From Oryza sativa Japonica Group (Eukaryota > Streptophyta > Magnoliopsida > Poales > Poaceae): a stretch of DNA of 64,000 nt. The position numbers and the translations under genes were made by a program. The notes under the pieces are model-generated. The model saw only the letters and a program-made list of their open reading frames with translations. It searched no databases and had not been told where the DNA came from. The DNA is taken from assembly GCF_034140825.1 (NCBI RefSeq), contig NC_089045.1, forward strand, positions 441,501-505,500, written 5' to 3'. Shown in pieces: positions 1 through 11,139 of this stretch. Each line of letters starts with the position of its first letter. Positions within the stretch are counted from its first letter, which is position 1.

Positions 1-1162
1 TGTTGACAGCAAACAATTGATCTAGAATGGACATTTGAATCCACAAGAAGCAATAGATTAGACTCAGTGATGGAGTTACTCACGCCTTTGCAGTACCCAA
101 AAGAATTTTCATGCGCGCTAGCCAAGTGAGAGAACTATATTGGGATAACTCTCCATGTAACCAACTTTCGAGATTCCCATTGTTGACATACTCATACACA
201 AGCATCCTGATTATCAACGCACAACAAACAATTTCAGTTGAGACACAACAGGTCATAGTCTAAGCAATGAATCCTAATAATACCCATACCTTTGAGTGCC
301 TTCAACACAGTACCCCAAAAGGCGAACCAAATTCTTGTGTCGGACATGACCAATTGCTTCAACTTCCACTCTGAATTCTCTCTCAGCTTGTCCTCTGCCC
401 AAGGCAAGTGGTCATAGCTTAAGTAAAAGGAAGGACAACAAACTAACCAATGCACTGCCACTGCATCACCAAAGAATTGTTATAAGAAAAAACGAAAAAT
501 ACTCACAGATTGTTAAGGATTTTTTTGACAGCCACTGGGGTGCCATTTGATAATCTGCCACGGTAGACAACACCATATCCACCCTCACCAATTACATTAT
601 CCTTTGAAAAACAGTTGGTTGCAAGTTCCAGATCCCTGAGAGTGAACCAATGACCCCAGCCAAGGTAAGAGAACTCAGGTAAGCCTGGCAACAGAACAGA
701 GTCGACGGGAGCATGCGAGGAAGACTGTTCACATGTGGAAACAGATTGAATTACATCATAGTTGTCCACGTAATGAAGAGGAACAGGACTGTTTTCTTCT
801 CCTTGTATCGTCTTGTCCTCTTGAGCAAACTGATTCACATCTTTATCCACTGGTTCAACAGGTTCATTCTGAATGGCGAGTAGAAGCCCATCATGTACAA
901 CGAAATCATTGGGCAAAAATTCGTCCACTGCCCTCACTTCCTTGATATCTTTGGATGCAGAAGGTATTTGGGTAATTGGAATTTCCTTGAATGTCCTACG
1001 TGACCGTTTGATCCAAGTTTGTAAGGTGAGGCATACAATAAGTATGAGAAGAACACCAAGTAGGGATGCTCCAACAGATATCCCAATTACAACCCAAAGT
1101 TTCAGGCCAAAAACAATTGTTCTCTCATGAAGAGAATCTGTCAGAGTGGAGTTTGATGACAT
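1..1162 (-). CDS. Receptor-like protein kinase, 5' part (runs off left edge)
   Basis: Membrane-anchored Ser/Thr kinase of the plant RLK family with a short extracellular part (At5g18500/At2g42960 type). Exons read by eye are 1162-507, 394-290 and 206-84; the frames join at each border, and 83-1 is intron. A single membrane segment (about residues 22-48, [20 protein letters not shown]) is followed by a basic stop-transfer stretch and a roughly 110-residue linker. The kinase N-lobe then begins with [14 protein letters not shown], the glycine loop [11 protein letters not shown] and the ATP-binding lysine in VAVKKI. The next exons give [18 protein letters not shown] and [19 protein letters not shown], both typical of the family. 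The catalytic and activation loops lie beyond the window, so kinase activity cannot be judged. The start chosen is the first ATG after a candidate acceptor near 1191. Confidence 0.9.
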
Positions 1163-2300
1163 CTTCGGATCATCAAGTACCTAGATGGGGAAGATAAGAA
1201 CATGTCACTCACAAATGCAAATCACCATTCCCTCAAACATAAAAGGAGTGCATTTCTGCAACAGCATATAACACATGCCATGACAGTAAAGTAGAAAGAA
1301 ATAATCAAAAAGAGTTACGTACATATAAGCTTGCTAGCCGATCAAATGTTCTTAGTGTTGCCACAAAGACAAGGCATGAATGTTTAACAGAATGGTCAGG
1401 AACACTACAACTCGTTGAGTCGGCAACACTAGTGGTCATGAGAAAGCTACATGGTAGCAACCAGATAATGACCATGAGTTCAAGACAACACATCGCCATT
1501 TGGACAGTATCAATTATCAATGAAGCAGGTCTGACCTGTCAACTACCGTTCCCACTTATTGTTCAGAATCGAACAGCTACAGGTTGACATAATTAATTGA
1601 CATAGATGATTACAGGCGTTTGAAGATGTAAGTTAAATTGGCCACTAGATCTTACCAAGGGAAAAAATACTAGTAAATATGGGCTACCATTGCAACAGTT
1701 GGAAAGATAGAATATTTACAGAGGCAGTCAACTTGGAGTGGATGACAAGAAAGAAAGAAAGAGTAACCAACCTTTGGTGAGGAACCAGAAATTGGCCTTC
1801 AAGAAGTGAATACGGTAGTGAATGCTGAAGAGCGACCTGAATCCAGAGCCATGGGGAGTGGCAGGCAGAGGAGAAACCTGTAGATCAGAGGAAGGGGTAT
1901 CCACGCATCTGAGAGTAGGGGGGAATGGGAATGGAGGAAGAAGAAAGCAAATGTGGACGCATACCTGAGCGAGATCCAGACGCAGGAAGAAGAGAAAGCT
2001 TGCACTTTGGAGATTGCTTGCTTGGTGCAGGACTGCAGGTGAGGTAGGGGTGATAAGAAGACGACGATAGTGGTGGAGTGTGGCAGCAGCGGCGGCAGGA
2101 GGAGAGGAGTTATCAGGTGGGTAGGTGATGGGAGTGATGGAGAAGAAACCAACCTTATTACGCTTTCTTTTTTTTTTCCTCCCAAGGATTAGACTTGCAC
2201 TGCAAAAACAATTCCAAGATTTGGGTTCCGTTCCTATGGATTCAATCACAAGGAACCAGTCACAGCGAAATCTGCGACGGAAGAATGGGTACGACGGCGG
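1163..2300 (-). promoter_or_regulatory. 5' leader, leader intron and promoter region of the receptor-like kinase
   Basis: No convincing coding sequence is seen here. On the minus strand a GT donor follows CTCAG at 1965, and an acceptor (CCATCTAG) lies near 1191. This fits a non-coding first exon upstream of 1965 and a leader intron of about 770 bases. The stretch at 2290-2470 is GC-rich and open in several frames by composition only. The transcription start is not determined. Confidence 0.45.
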
Positions 2301-2681
2301 CGAGCTTGGTTTCCCTGAGATTGCTCGCCTCCGCTTGAGGCCGCCACCTGCTCGAGGCCCCCCGCTGCAGCTTCTGCCTGCTCCCACTGCCGACTGGCGG
2401 AGGCTGCGGCGGCGCCCGTTGGCTGGAGTCTCTGCCGACGCGGCCGGCTTCCCTGCTGGACCTCGCGCAGTCGCGCTGTGTGTGTTTTCTTTCTTTTTCT
2501 TTTTTTTCTTTTTATTATTTTGAGATGACGTACTCGCGCTGTGAGATTTATAAGGAGCGAGCCCAAACGGATTAATAACGTGTTTTCGAGTGATCGACTA
2601 ATTTATTAACAACTACCGATAGTAAAATGATAGCGGCGGAGCAAAGGTGACCGCTTGATCTGACCAAGAACTCCGCCACTT
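2301..2681. other. Intergenic, GC-rich then AT-rich
   Basis: GC-rich sequence to about 2470, a T-rich run near 2490-2520, then AT-rich sequence. Open frames on both strands overlap each other and match no family known to me. Nothing else is supported. Confidence 0.4.
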
Positions 2682-2802
2682 TGTTTTTATTGGGCTCTAA
2701 TGCAAACTAATAAAGGAAAACTTAATACTATATTCCTAATTTATAAGGACAATAGTATTAATTTTTTCTTTCTAGTTTGCATTAGAGCCCAATAAAAAAT
2801 AT
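2682..2802. repeat. Near-perfect long inverted repeat (hairpin, about 120 nt)
   Basis: The arm at about 2684-2713 (ATTGGGCTCTAATGCAAACT core) is repeated inverted at 2773-2800 (AGTTTGCATTAGAGCCCAAT). The inner AT-rich segments also pair (TTAATACTAT with ATAGTATTAA), so nearly the whole stretch folds into one stem. It could be a small MITE or a source of small RNA; no target-site duplication was identified. Confidence 0.7.
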
Positions 2803-3144
2803 GTGGCTTTACATATATGCCTTGTATTTATGTCTAACATATACCAATATGCATGCTAGGATGGAGAAGAAAAGGGAGAAGGATTTGAGAAAGTGTATTT
2901 TCATCCCTCGTTTCTTGCATATCACTTAAATAGCCATTAAAAATTTTATAAAATTGACCAGATAGATTAATATGAAAAATATCACTCCACAAACATGCAA
3001 GCAAGGTCAAATTCAAATTCTACAATGTTAACAAATATAACCGTGAATATATGTTAACTATTTTCAATTTAATATATTCTTTTTGTTGTAATTTGTAGAA
3101 GTTAAATTTAGCATACACATATAAAAGTTCAATTTAATTTGTTC
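2803..3144. other. AT-rich intergenic / 3' flank of the hypothetical gene
   Basis: AT-rich sequence downstream of the minus-strand stop at 3145. It probably includes that gene's 3' untranslated region. No coding or repeat structure was recognised. Confidence 0.4.
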
Positions 3145-5356
3145 TTATTGATCTTCGTTCATTTCTTTCAAAATCCGTTCGAGCCTGCTCAGGATGTAGT
3201 TGTTGATTGCCGGGCATTGTATTCCTTGCCTTTTAACCGATCCTTGCAGGTGATTCTGGAGTTTGGTCACATTGAACCCCTTAACTCTCTTGTGGCACGC
3301 TAAGCAGCGGCCGTCATCTTTTCCAAGCCTCTCCCCAAGCTCCCAGACCCTGCTTACTTGGTGACCTCTAACCTTTCCCCCAATTTGTGGCCTGCAAATT
3401 CAGTGTTTACTAGTTTATAAATCGATCATAAGTGACAATGAGAACACTACACTAATTAATTAGTATTAAACAATCAATTGTTGTGTGCGTGCAGTACTAG
3501 TATATTGCAATAGGCAGAGGAGCATGTTAGTTAATTCAATGCAACAAATTAAGTTTAATTACCTGTATGCCGGGAAATAAAGCTTCAAATAGTCATGGAT
3601 CGCATGGCAGGTGTTCTCCATATGGGTCGTAGCTTCATCTTCTCCCCTGCAACAACACAGATCAATTATCAGCACAACACACACGTAATGCAATTATATT
3701 AATTATTATATATGGAAGATTATTAACAACTGAAAAGATCGAGTGCTAGTAGCCAAGTGACACTTACAATGGAGTATCTCTCTTTGCATTAACCCAATCC
3801 CGGATTTCTTTCAAAACACCACCGTTGACAAAGGCACTTCCGGTATCTCCTGAATAAATGGACTCAATTTTGTCATGATAATAGCGCATTGCAGCAGCAG
3901 TATTGCCAGAACGCATCAGCCTTAGAGCACCCGCAATGGTAAAGTAAGGTGTTATCTATAAAACATGTATATCTTAGCAATAGACTAGATTAATAGTCAT
4001 CTCAATAGTATATCTACATGGGTATCTATATCTCTCATACATTGCCTCGTTTTTCTCTATAGATTATCTCTAAGTTAGTAGATAGTTTTGTTCTCTCTCT
4101 TCATTTAATATCTTCCATGTAAGAAAATATGCTGACATAGATCTCTTGTAGAGAGTCTATAGATAACCATTGTGGGTGTTCTTAGGTACTCGCAAAATAA
4201 CGATCTCGGGATGAGCAACATAAATGTCTTGGGGTGGCGCGTCAGGTACAGGGCCATTGATGGCTTCACCATTACGGACCATGCGCGTCAGCCGCCGCAG
4301 AGCTCCCTCCCAACGATGTTGTTCCAACAAATTATCCAAACTCAGCCTGCACCATGTAGTAGAAACCAAGAGGTTATATATAATTTTGTGGTGTGAGCTG
4401 GTGCAACGTTTAGTTGACTAGCTAGAATGTCAAATATATGAATGAATCTGCTTGCATGCAAGTAGTCTCACTTGTCATCCTCATCTTGATGTGGCTCAAC
4501 TGGATTTTGCTGATCTGCAGCGGCTTCTGGTTGGGCTTTCACCAGTTGCTCTAATTCATCAAGGGCTTCTTGTTCTATCAGCTCTGCAACCGCAGCGTCT
4601 ATCTCCTGATGCACTTGTATCCCTCCGCCAGGCAATTCCAAGATCTCAGGTTGTTTCTCTTCTATTATCAACCTGCAAATAATTAAGTAAAAGAGCATAC
4701 TGATGCATTTTCAACTTGCTATATAATACTCCAATTAGTTTAGTGCTTATATATGTCAGTACGTGTGTGTATATATATAGGTAAATTAACTGGTGCTACA
4801 TGGAGTATGGGCTCCAAGATTCAAATTGAGTATATACACAATTTGAATGAGTATGAAATTTTTTTAAATGTTTAGATATGAACATTAACTTCTTTACTAA
4901 CAACTTTGAACTGAGTTTGAATTTTTTTTTGTTCAATTTTAGTTCTAGGTGTATAACATCCAAACATATAATTCGTTAGGTATGTAATAATAAATTGTGA
5001 AATAAAGTTGAGTTTGAGTTGTTTTGTTGTTAGGTATTTGTATGAATCAAATTCATATACCTAGGTATATACTCACAATTTAAAATTTTTTAAAAATTTG
5101 AGAGAATTTGTGTGTTTTATACCTTAGAACCCGGGCACCATAAAGTCCCATATAGGTATCCTATATAGGTATATAGTAAGTACATATGTACTAAACCTGA
5201 TATACATAAGCAGTTAACTAATATATATATATATAGTTAACTGCTTATGTATATCAGGTTTAGTACGTATGTACTTACTGTAGGATCTGCTGGCGTTCAT
5301 CGTTTTCTCCTGAGTATGCCTCTTTCTCGTTGGCGGTGAAGCCCCACAAATGAGAC
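3145..5356 (-). CDS. Hypothetical multi-exon protein with BED-like zinc finger; MITE inside
   Basis: I do not recognise a named family. Segments that join in frame at GT/AG sites are 5356-5279, 4672-4472, 4346-4185, then (after a MITE) 3921-3768, 3646-3563 and 3391-3145. The central part is acidic and Glu/Gln-rich (EEKQPEILELPGGG, AELIEQEALDELEQLV). The last exon holds CLACHKRV, then KLQNHLQG, then a downstream Cys. This spacing resembles the CxxC...HLxG...C finger of plant BED domains found in hAT transposase relatives. The frame before the MITE (ending ILRVP) does not match the frame after it (LMRSGNTAAAMRYYHDK) if the MITE is simply removed. The gene is therefore either shifted there or spliced differently. 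The true start is unknown; a candidate first exon lies at 8103-8058. Confidence 0.5.
3925..4181. mobile_element. Tourist-like MITE (PIF/Harbinger type), 257 bp
   Basis: Terminal inverted repeats GAGCACCCGCAATGGT and ACCATTGTGGGTGTTC are flanked by TTA direct repeats at 3922-3924 and 4182-4184, the usual Tourist target duplication. It lies between two coding segments of the minus-strand hypothetical gene. A second copy lies at 13482-13744. Confidence 0.85.
5175..5279. repeat. Long inverted repeat at a splice donor
   Basis: Arms of about 45 bases (5175-5220 and 5234-5279) pair almost perfectly around an (AT)n centre; I see one mismatch. The right arm includes the GTAAGT donor of the minus-strand exon 5356-5279, and the left arm repeats the same sequence inverted. 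In the transcript the donor would sit at the base of a long stem. Confidence 0.8.
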
Positions 5357-5493
5357 CTATAATCACTCATAAACAAAGGGAATTATTAACCAAGTAGTGT
5401 AGTTTGCATGCATCCTACGACACGGTGCAAGCATCAAAATTCTAGCTTTTTATATGCCTATAATGCAGTACTCAATTATCAACTAAAATTTAT

Positions 5494-5704
5494 ACTCTCC
5501 CTCCAAATATGTCACATCCTATATTAAGTTAATTTATTTTGGGACGGAGGGAATATAATCCAGCATAATCTCCCCATTTAAAAATAAACCAACCTAAGTA
5601 ACGATGTGACATAAACTAGCTAATAAATCTAAAAATAGGGTTGTTCAGATTTGTTGCACTAGGTTGTGTTACATTTTTGGTTTATTTCAGGACGGAGGGA
5701 GTAT
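5494..5704. mobile_element. Stowaway-type MITE remnants
   Basis: CTCCCTCCAAATATGTCACATCC at the left (shortened: CTCCCTCC start) and GGACGGAGGGAGTATA at the right are Stowaway-like ends. An internal GGGACGGAGGGAA near 5540 suggests two overlapping or nested copies. A single further end (TACTCCCTTTGTCCCAAAG) occurs near 5862. Confidence 0.5.
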
Positions 5705-6298
5705 ATATACATGTGTGTGAGATAGCTAGCTAGTAGGAAGTATCGTATACTTAATAATATATCTTCTAATACACAGTATATGATATGATGTGTAACACCG
5801 ATATGCATGTATACATGATATGTAACTTTGTCAATTTTTTTGTTCAATCTTCCGCCACTACGTACTCCCTTTGTCCCAAAGCAAAATGTTAAAAATTTAT
5901 CTTAAAATGTAGCAATTTCTCTACCTATATATCTTCTCCATCAATCACAGCATTCCTCCGTTTGGCTCTACTACCTCCTTTTCTCAACTAATTAATAACA
6001 ACCTTGTTGCATTTAATTTCACCAACTTTCCTAATCCTATATCTAATCTCAAAACCTGTTATATTTTGGTACTAGGAATGAAGTAGTACCTAACATTACA
6101 AATACGAAAGAAGCTAAATGTACGCTGCAAAATGATGAGAACACAATTTTCTAACTAGCAAATTGGTGTACATAGCAAATTAAACCAGCAGTAAGTGAAG
6201 GCATAAATAATTAAGATTTATATCAATTTATTGGTACAGAATTATGGAACAACTCGATTGTGCTAGAGAGATAATATTCATGGATGTAAAGCTATTAT
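5705..6298. other. AT-rich gene-free stretch
   Basis: No coding sequence is supported. It holds one more Stowaway-like end near 5862 and is otherwise unremarkable AT-rich DNA, possibly inside a long intron of the hypothetical gene if the exon at 8058-8103 belongs to it. Confidence 0.35.
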
Positions 6299-6989
6299 GG
6301 CCCCATTTGGCACAGCTCTAGCTCTCAACTCCAACTTACCTGGAGCCGGAGTTGTGCCAAACGTCCAAATCCACTTTTTTTGAGTGGAGTTGGCAGAGCT
6401 ACTCCTAGAAAATGAACTACGGGGGTGGGGCTGGATTTTTGCTGCTCCACAGCTCCACTCCACCCCAAAAGACCCACTACCCTCTAATTTTTTTAGAGTA
6501 TTTACACGAAAATGCTACTCAACTACCCCTACAATCCTCCTTTCCTCCCGTTCTCTCTCCTCCCCTCCCAATCCCGAGCGGGCGCCGGCGACGGCGGGCG
6601 GCGGTGGCAGCAGCAGCGTCGGCGGCGGTGGCGGCGGGACGACGACAGGCGGCGACAGGCGGCGCGGCGTGACGATGACGAGCGGGTGGAGGCCAGCGGC
6701 GGCGGGCTGCGGCAGCGTCGGCGGTGGGGGGCCACAGTGGCGCTGCGGCGGCCAGGGGCTGCGGGACGAGGACGGGCGGCGCGGCGGCCGGGACGACAAC
6801 GGGCGGCGCGCGCGGCCGGCGGCCGGCGGCACGGCTGGGGCCGATTGGTTTCGTTTTTTTTTTCAGATCTAGAGCTGAAAGTATAGCCAGACACTTTTAA
6901 CGAGTTTTCAACTCCAACCGGAGCTAGCTCTCACTGAAGTTGGAGTTTAGAGTTAGGAGTTGGAGTTTGGAGCCCTACCAAACGGGGCC
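6299..6989. mobile_element. TIR DNA transposon with GC-rich core, 691 bp
   Basis: The ends GGCCCCATTTGGCA and TACCAAACGGGGCC are inverted repeats, followed inward by related CTCCAACT/AGTTGGAG segments on both sides. A possible TAT duplication flanks the element. The core at 6560-6850 is extremely GC-rich (GGCGGC/GACGGC repeats) and open in many frames. It has no recognisable domain and may be captured host DNA. The family is not resolved. Confidence 0.6.
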
Positions 6990-7029
6990 TATATACAAGA
7001 TAGAGTACTCAGGTATATAACTCCTATGC

Positions 7030-7225
7030 ACCCATGCTAGTATGTTCGGAAGTCACTTTTTCATTTCTATTTTCTCGTTTTTTAAAAAATGATATCTTTT
7101 TGCACAATTTTTTTTAGAAAATTTACTTTAGAAAATAATATTAATCTATTTTTCAAGTTATTTCTAACAAATGCTTAATTAATCAACTAACGGGCTATCT
7201 CATTTTCCGTGCCAACGGGGGAAGT
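7030..7225. mobile_element. Diverged AT-rich MITE, copy 1 of 3 in the window
   Basis: The sequence resembles 14060-14270 and 51060-51290. All three share TTTTCTCG, a T/A-rich run, ATATTAATCTATTTTT, then CTTAATTAATC and a GTG-rich end. Borders are approximate. Confidence 0.45.
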
Positions 7226-8057
7226 TCCCAACTTGCTCCATCAAACAGAGTATTAATTTAATTATAACTGTGTCCCTAGTCTAAGGCATACTAACATAGG
7301 CATGAAACATGATAAAAAAATAATCAAATTAATGTGTTTAACATAAGAATGCAAGCACCGTAAGGATCGGATATGCAACTAGCCAGACTGGAACATATTG
7401 ATCGCCAATCTATCGGTGAAGCATGTATGTATACAACACATGAATGAATAGGAGCAGCGCGATTGATCAAATTTCTACATGCCATTAGATGCACATATAT
7501 ATTTCCAGCACCCAAATTAAACTAAAATGCACTTAATTAAAGACGTCAGCTATAGCCTATAGCAGCGAGCATATAACTATAATTACTAATTAACTACACT
7601 GTAATTAACAAAAACACTGTGATTTAAGAGCTAGCGTGCACGGCCGGGCGGATTCCATAACTAGCAGTTTTGATCAACAGTGCGCAATGCAAACAAATCA
7701 AATCAGAGCGAGCGAAACATTAAATGAACCTATCCAGGCAATCAGATCATTATCGATCGAACAAAAACGAATATAATGCGCTAATTCACAAAATAAAACA
7801 CCAACCAACTAACTAGTTGTGCAAGCGGCAAGTCGGTCGATCGTGGATGCATGGATTATAGTATATTGAATTAACAGCAACGCGAACAAAACACATTAAA
7901 ACAACTGAACTAGCATCAACGCGAGAGAAAATAACAAGGCAGGAAGGCGTGGCAGTAGGCGATCGATCGAAGCGAGTCGGCGAGAAATCAAATATCTAAA
8001 CAAGCAGGCGATCGATCCATGCACGCTAGGGCTTGAAGCAAGTAGCAGGGAACGTAC
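7226..8057. other. AT-rich gene-free stretch
   Basis: No coding sequence, RNA gene or clear element was recognised. The sequence becomes less AT-rich, with several CGATCGATCG-like short motifs, towards 8000. This is consistent with a promoter-proximal region or first intron of a minus-strand gene. Confidence 0.35.
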
Positions 8058-8103
8058 AGGAGGGATTCGTGTGTGCATACTGTGGATACCCGTGGGTGGC
8101 CAT
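8058..8103 (-). other. Candidate first coding exon (MATHGYPQYAHTNPS...)
   Basis: An ATG at 8103 opens 15 codons that end at a good donor (T|GTACGT). The composition differs from the AT-rich surroundings. It could be the first exon of the hypothetical minus-strand gene at 3145-5356, but its phase does not join directly to the exon at 5356, so another exon or donor would be needed. Confidence 0.3.
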
Positions 8104-8500
8104 ATCACCGCGGCCTCGCCTCCTTGCTATTGAGCAATGCAGGAACAACTAATAATAATGCTTCATCTAGTGTGTATATATGTAGCCAATCGATTTATAT
8201 GGATTCCTTAGTTTGGTTTTTACCGTTATTTTTCAGGAGATCGGTTTTTTTCTTGTAAGAGATCGGTTTCTGCAATCAACCGATCCATCAGGAAAAATGT
8301 TAAAAAAACCGATCTATACTTGGGTTCAGTGTCGGTTTGTACCGAAGATACCGACCAGGCGCTCTACAAACAAAAAAAGGAAGAGGACGTACGTGCTGAT
8401 GCTGTATTGTTGCTGTTGGGCCATCAAATCCCTCAAGCTCCACACAATGGGCCTTTGGGCCTGCGATCATCCGACTGGGCTAGCGTTGCCTAGTAGTAGT
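8104..8500. other. Intergenic
   Basis: Contains several GATCGGTTT / AACCGATC motifs in both orientations (8235-8350) and GGGCC-type boxes near 8420-8480. No gene is supported. Confidence 0.35.
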
Positions 8501-8509
8501 GCAGCACTA

Positions 8510-9909
8510 GGAATAAGTCCATTTTGCCTCCCACATCTCTTACCCTTGCGTGAATAACATCCCTCAACCGGAAAACCGGGTATAATGACTCCTCCTTCTC
8601 TGAAAACCAGAGCAAATCACCTCCCTCGGTGGTTTTGCTGGCGGTTTCGTCCAACGTGGCGTGTTGACCCGGTTGACAAGCTGACTCAGCGTGGTGGGAC
8701 CCACATGTCAGTGTGTAGCTCTCTCTCCCCCTTATCTCTCTCCCTCGGCCTTTCTCTCTCTCCCTCATCTCTGGCGCGTGGGAATGGCGGTGGGGAGCAG
8801 CGCAAGCAGTTGGAAGCCGTGACGGTGGCGGCGGGGACGGCGGTCGGAAGCGGCGGTGGGGACGGCAGTCGGAAGCGGCGGCGGAGGCGGTGGCGGTGGC
8901 GACGGTGGTCGGGAGCGGAGAAGGAGGCGGCGGCGACGGCAGTTGGGATGGCGGTCGAGAGCGGAGAAGGCGGCGGTGGCGGTTGGGATGGCGGTTGAGA
9001 ACGGAGATCTCCTGGCGCCTGGCGAGCTCCTCCCCTACCGCCGCCGCCCACGGGGAGAGGATCTCGCCGGCCTACTGCCACCGCCGTGTTTACCCCTCCG
9101 ATCTGCCACCACCGTCGCCGGCCGATGCCTCCCTCGCCACCGCCGCCGCCCATGGGGAGAGGATGTCGCCGGGAGGTCGCGCGCTGGGAAGGGAGCTCGC
9201 TGGTCGGCCTCGCACAGGTAGGGGAGCTCGTCGGCCGGCTGCGCGCGGGGGAGGAGCTCATCGGTTGGCCGCGTGTTGGGAGAAAGCTCGCAAGGTGGCT
9301 GAGCGCTGTGGAGGGAGCTCACCGGGGCGGCCTGCTGCTGTTGCTGCTTCCACACCGCCGCCGCTACCGTCTCTACTCCATGACCACCGTAGGCGCTGTC
9401 TGCTGCTTCGGCCGTCCCCACCGCCACTGCCGTCCCAACCGCCGCTCCCGACCACCGCCGCCGCCGACTTCTCCGCTCCCGACCGCCGACGCCACCGCCA
9501 CCGCCGCCGCCCCCGACCGTCGTCCCAACCGCCACCGCCGCTGCCGCCGCCGCTGCTTCCGACCGTCGTCCCCACCGCCGCCGCCACCGCTTCCGACCGC
9601 CGTCCCCGCCGCCATCGCCACCGCTTCCGACCGCCTGCGCCGCTCCCCACTGTCGTTCCCACGCGCAAGAGATGAGGGGGAGAGAGATAAGGGGGAGAGA
9701 GAGCTACACACTGACATGTGGGTCCCACCACACTGAGTCAGCTTGTCAACCGGGTCAACACGCCACGTCGGACGAAACCACCAGCAAAACCACAGAGGGA
9801 GGTGATTTGCTCTGGTTTTCAGAGAAGGAGGCATTATACCCGGTTTTCCGGTTGAGGGATGTTATTCACGCAAGCGCAAGAGATGAGGGAGGTAAAATGG
9901 ACTTATTCC
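8510..9909. mobile_element. Mutator-like element with very long TIRs, 1400 bp
   Basis: Begins GGAATAAGTCC and ends GGACTTATTCC, with a perfect 9-bp target duplication GCAGCACTA at 8501-8509 and 9910-9918. A 9-bp duplication is the Mutator signature. The inverted repeats match over at least 230 bases (for example GACATGTGGG on the right against CCCACATGTC on the left). They continue into the GC-rich part for a total near 350-400 bases per side, so the element is largely fold-back. The middle is GC-rich (CGCCGC repeats) and open in many frames. No transposase or recognisable domain is seen, so it is non-autonomous. Confidence 0.85.
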
Positions 9910-9918
9910 GCAGCACTA

Positions 9919-10134
9919 CTACTAGTGCTCGCTCCAGTCGGCTGTGAACGATGTCTTCGGTTTTATCAGGAGCTCGGTTCACGCCAACAAAAACCGATCT
10001 GTAAACCGAAAACCGATGCATCTCAAAATAAAAACTGGCTTAAAACCGCAAAACCCGCTAGTTCGGCTTAGCTTGGTGCGGCTCGGTTCGATCTTTGTCT
10101 TGGGTGTATAAAACCCACAAAACCCGCAAAACCC
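9919..10134. other. Intergenic
   Basis: Contains several ACCGATC / AACCGAAAACC motifs resembling those at 8235-8350. No gene is supported. Confidence 0.35.
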
Positions 10135-10436
10135 ATGGAGGCCCTTCGCCACCTAATGGGCCAGCCCGGGAAGACCACCTCAGGGCCCATAAATGCAAAG
10201 ACATTGTATACCCACTTTAATGTCTCTAGCATAAGGGTAACCATGTAAATTCCCCTATAATAACCGAACCCTAGAGGGTATGAGCATATACTAGGAGTAT
10301 AAATAGCCCCCTAGGTACGCCATGTAATGGAGAGATTCCAAAATTTTTAACCGATTAATATATTGCTTTACCATTCCAGTTATTCACTGAATTACCACCT
10401 CCTTCGACGTGACGCAGTTGTTATTCGACAACAATG
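10135..10436. mobile_element. LTR-like fragment (possible solo LTR, fossil)
   Basis: Contains a TATA-box-like run (AGTATAAATAGCCCCC) followed by a short leader-like stretch and ends in CGACAACA, as many grass LTRs do. The left border and target duplication were not found, so this is only a likely fossil LTR piece. Confidence 0.3.
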
Positions 10437-10550
10437 TGGGTTAATTGTCTCAAAATTCCTTTTAATTAATCTATTTTTTATATGAAATGTATGCATGTAT
10501 GGTTTTGATTAAATAAGATTATCGTGGTCATTTGTCTATCCTCCTAATTT

Positions 10551-10636
10551 GTTTTAAATTAGCTAGAATTTTAATTTTTATGGGACAGTGAGTTTTAAAT
10601 TAGCTAGAATTTTAATTTTTATGGGACAGTGAGTTT
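10551..10636. repeat. Tandem repeat, two copies of 41 bp
   Basis: The unit starting GTTTTAAATTAGCTAG and ending GGGACAGTGA occurs twice head to tail with no visible difference (10551-10591 and 10592-10632), which suggests a recent duplication. Confidence 0.85.
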
Positions 10637-11139
10637 TATGGGCCTAAGCCCAACGTGCATATGGAACGGAGTTTTGGGCCCAAAGCCCATCAAGAAAAAT
10701 ACTACTATCTGACAAAAAAGAAATAAGTTCACCGGACATCCCTCAACTTAAGAGCGAGATTTTTTAAGGTCCCTTAACCACAAAACCAGAAATGTATACC
10801 CCTAAACTCACACAAACCGTACATAAAAGGTCCCAAGACAGTATATATGTGGGTGGTTTCGCTGACGTGGCATCCTAGTTAAAAAAAAATATAAAAAAGT
10901 ACATGGGCCCACATGTCAGCTGCACATATTTTTTTTTCTTCTCTATTCTTCTCCTCTCCTCTTTTCTCTATTCTCCTCTTCTTCAGGCCAGCGGCGGGCG
11001 GAGAGCAGGAGAGACGATGGGCACGCGCGGATGCGGGCGGCGGGCAGAGCGGACGGCGGAGCGAGGCGGCAGAGCAGCGAAGCGGCGGCGGGCTGCCGGC
11101 GGAGCCGACGGCGGGCGAGCGCGGCGGTAGAGCAGCGAG

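Noticed and set aside
8585-9947. Many overlapping open frames on both strands, up to 261 codons
   Set aside because: All lie in the GC-rich interior or inverted repeats of the Mutator-like element; Pro/Arg/Gly-rich with no domain.
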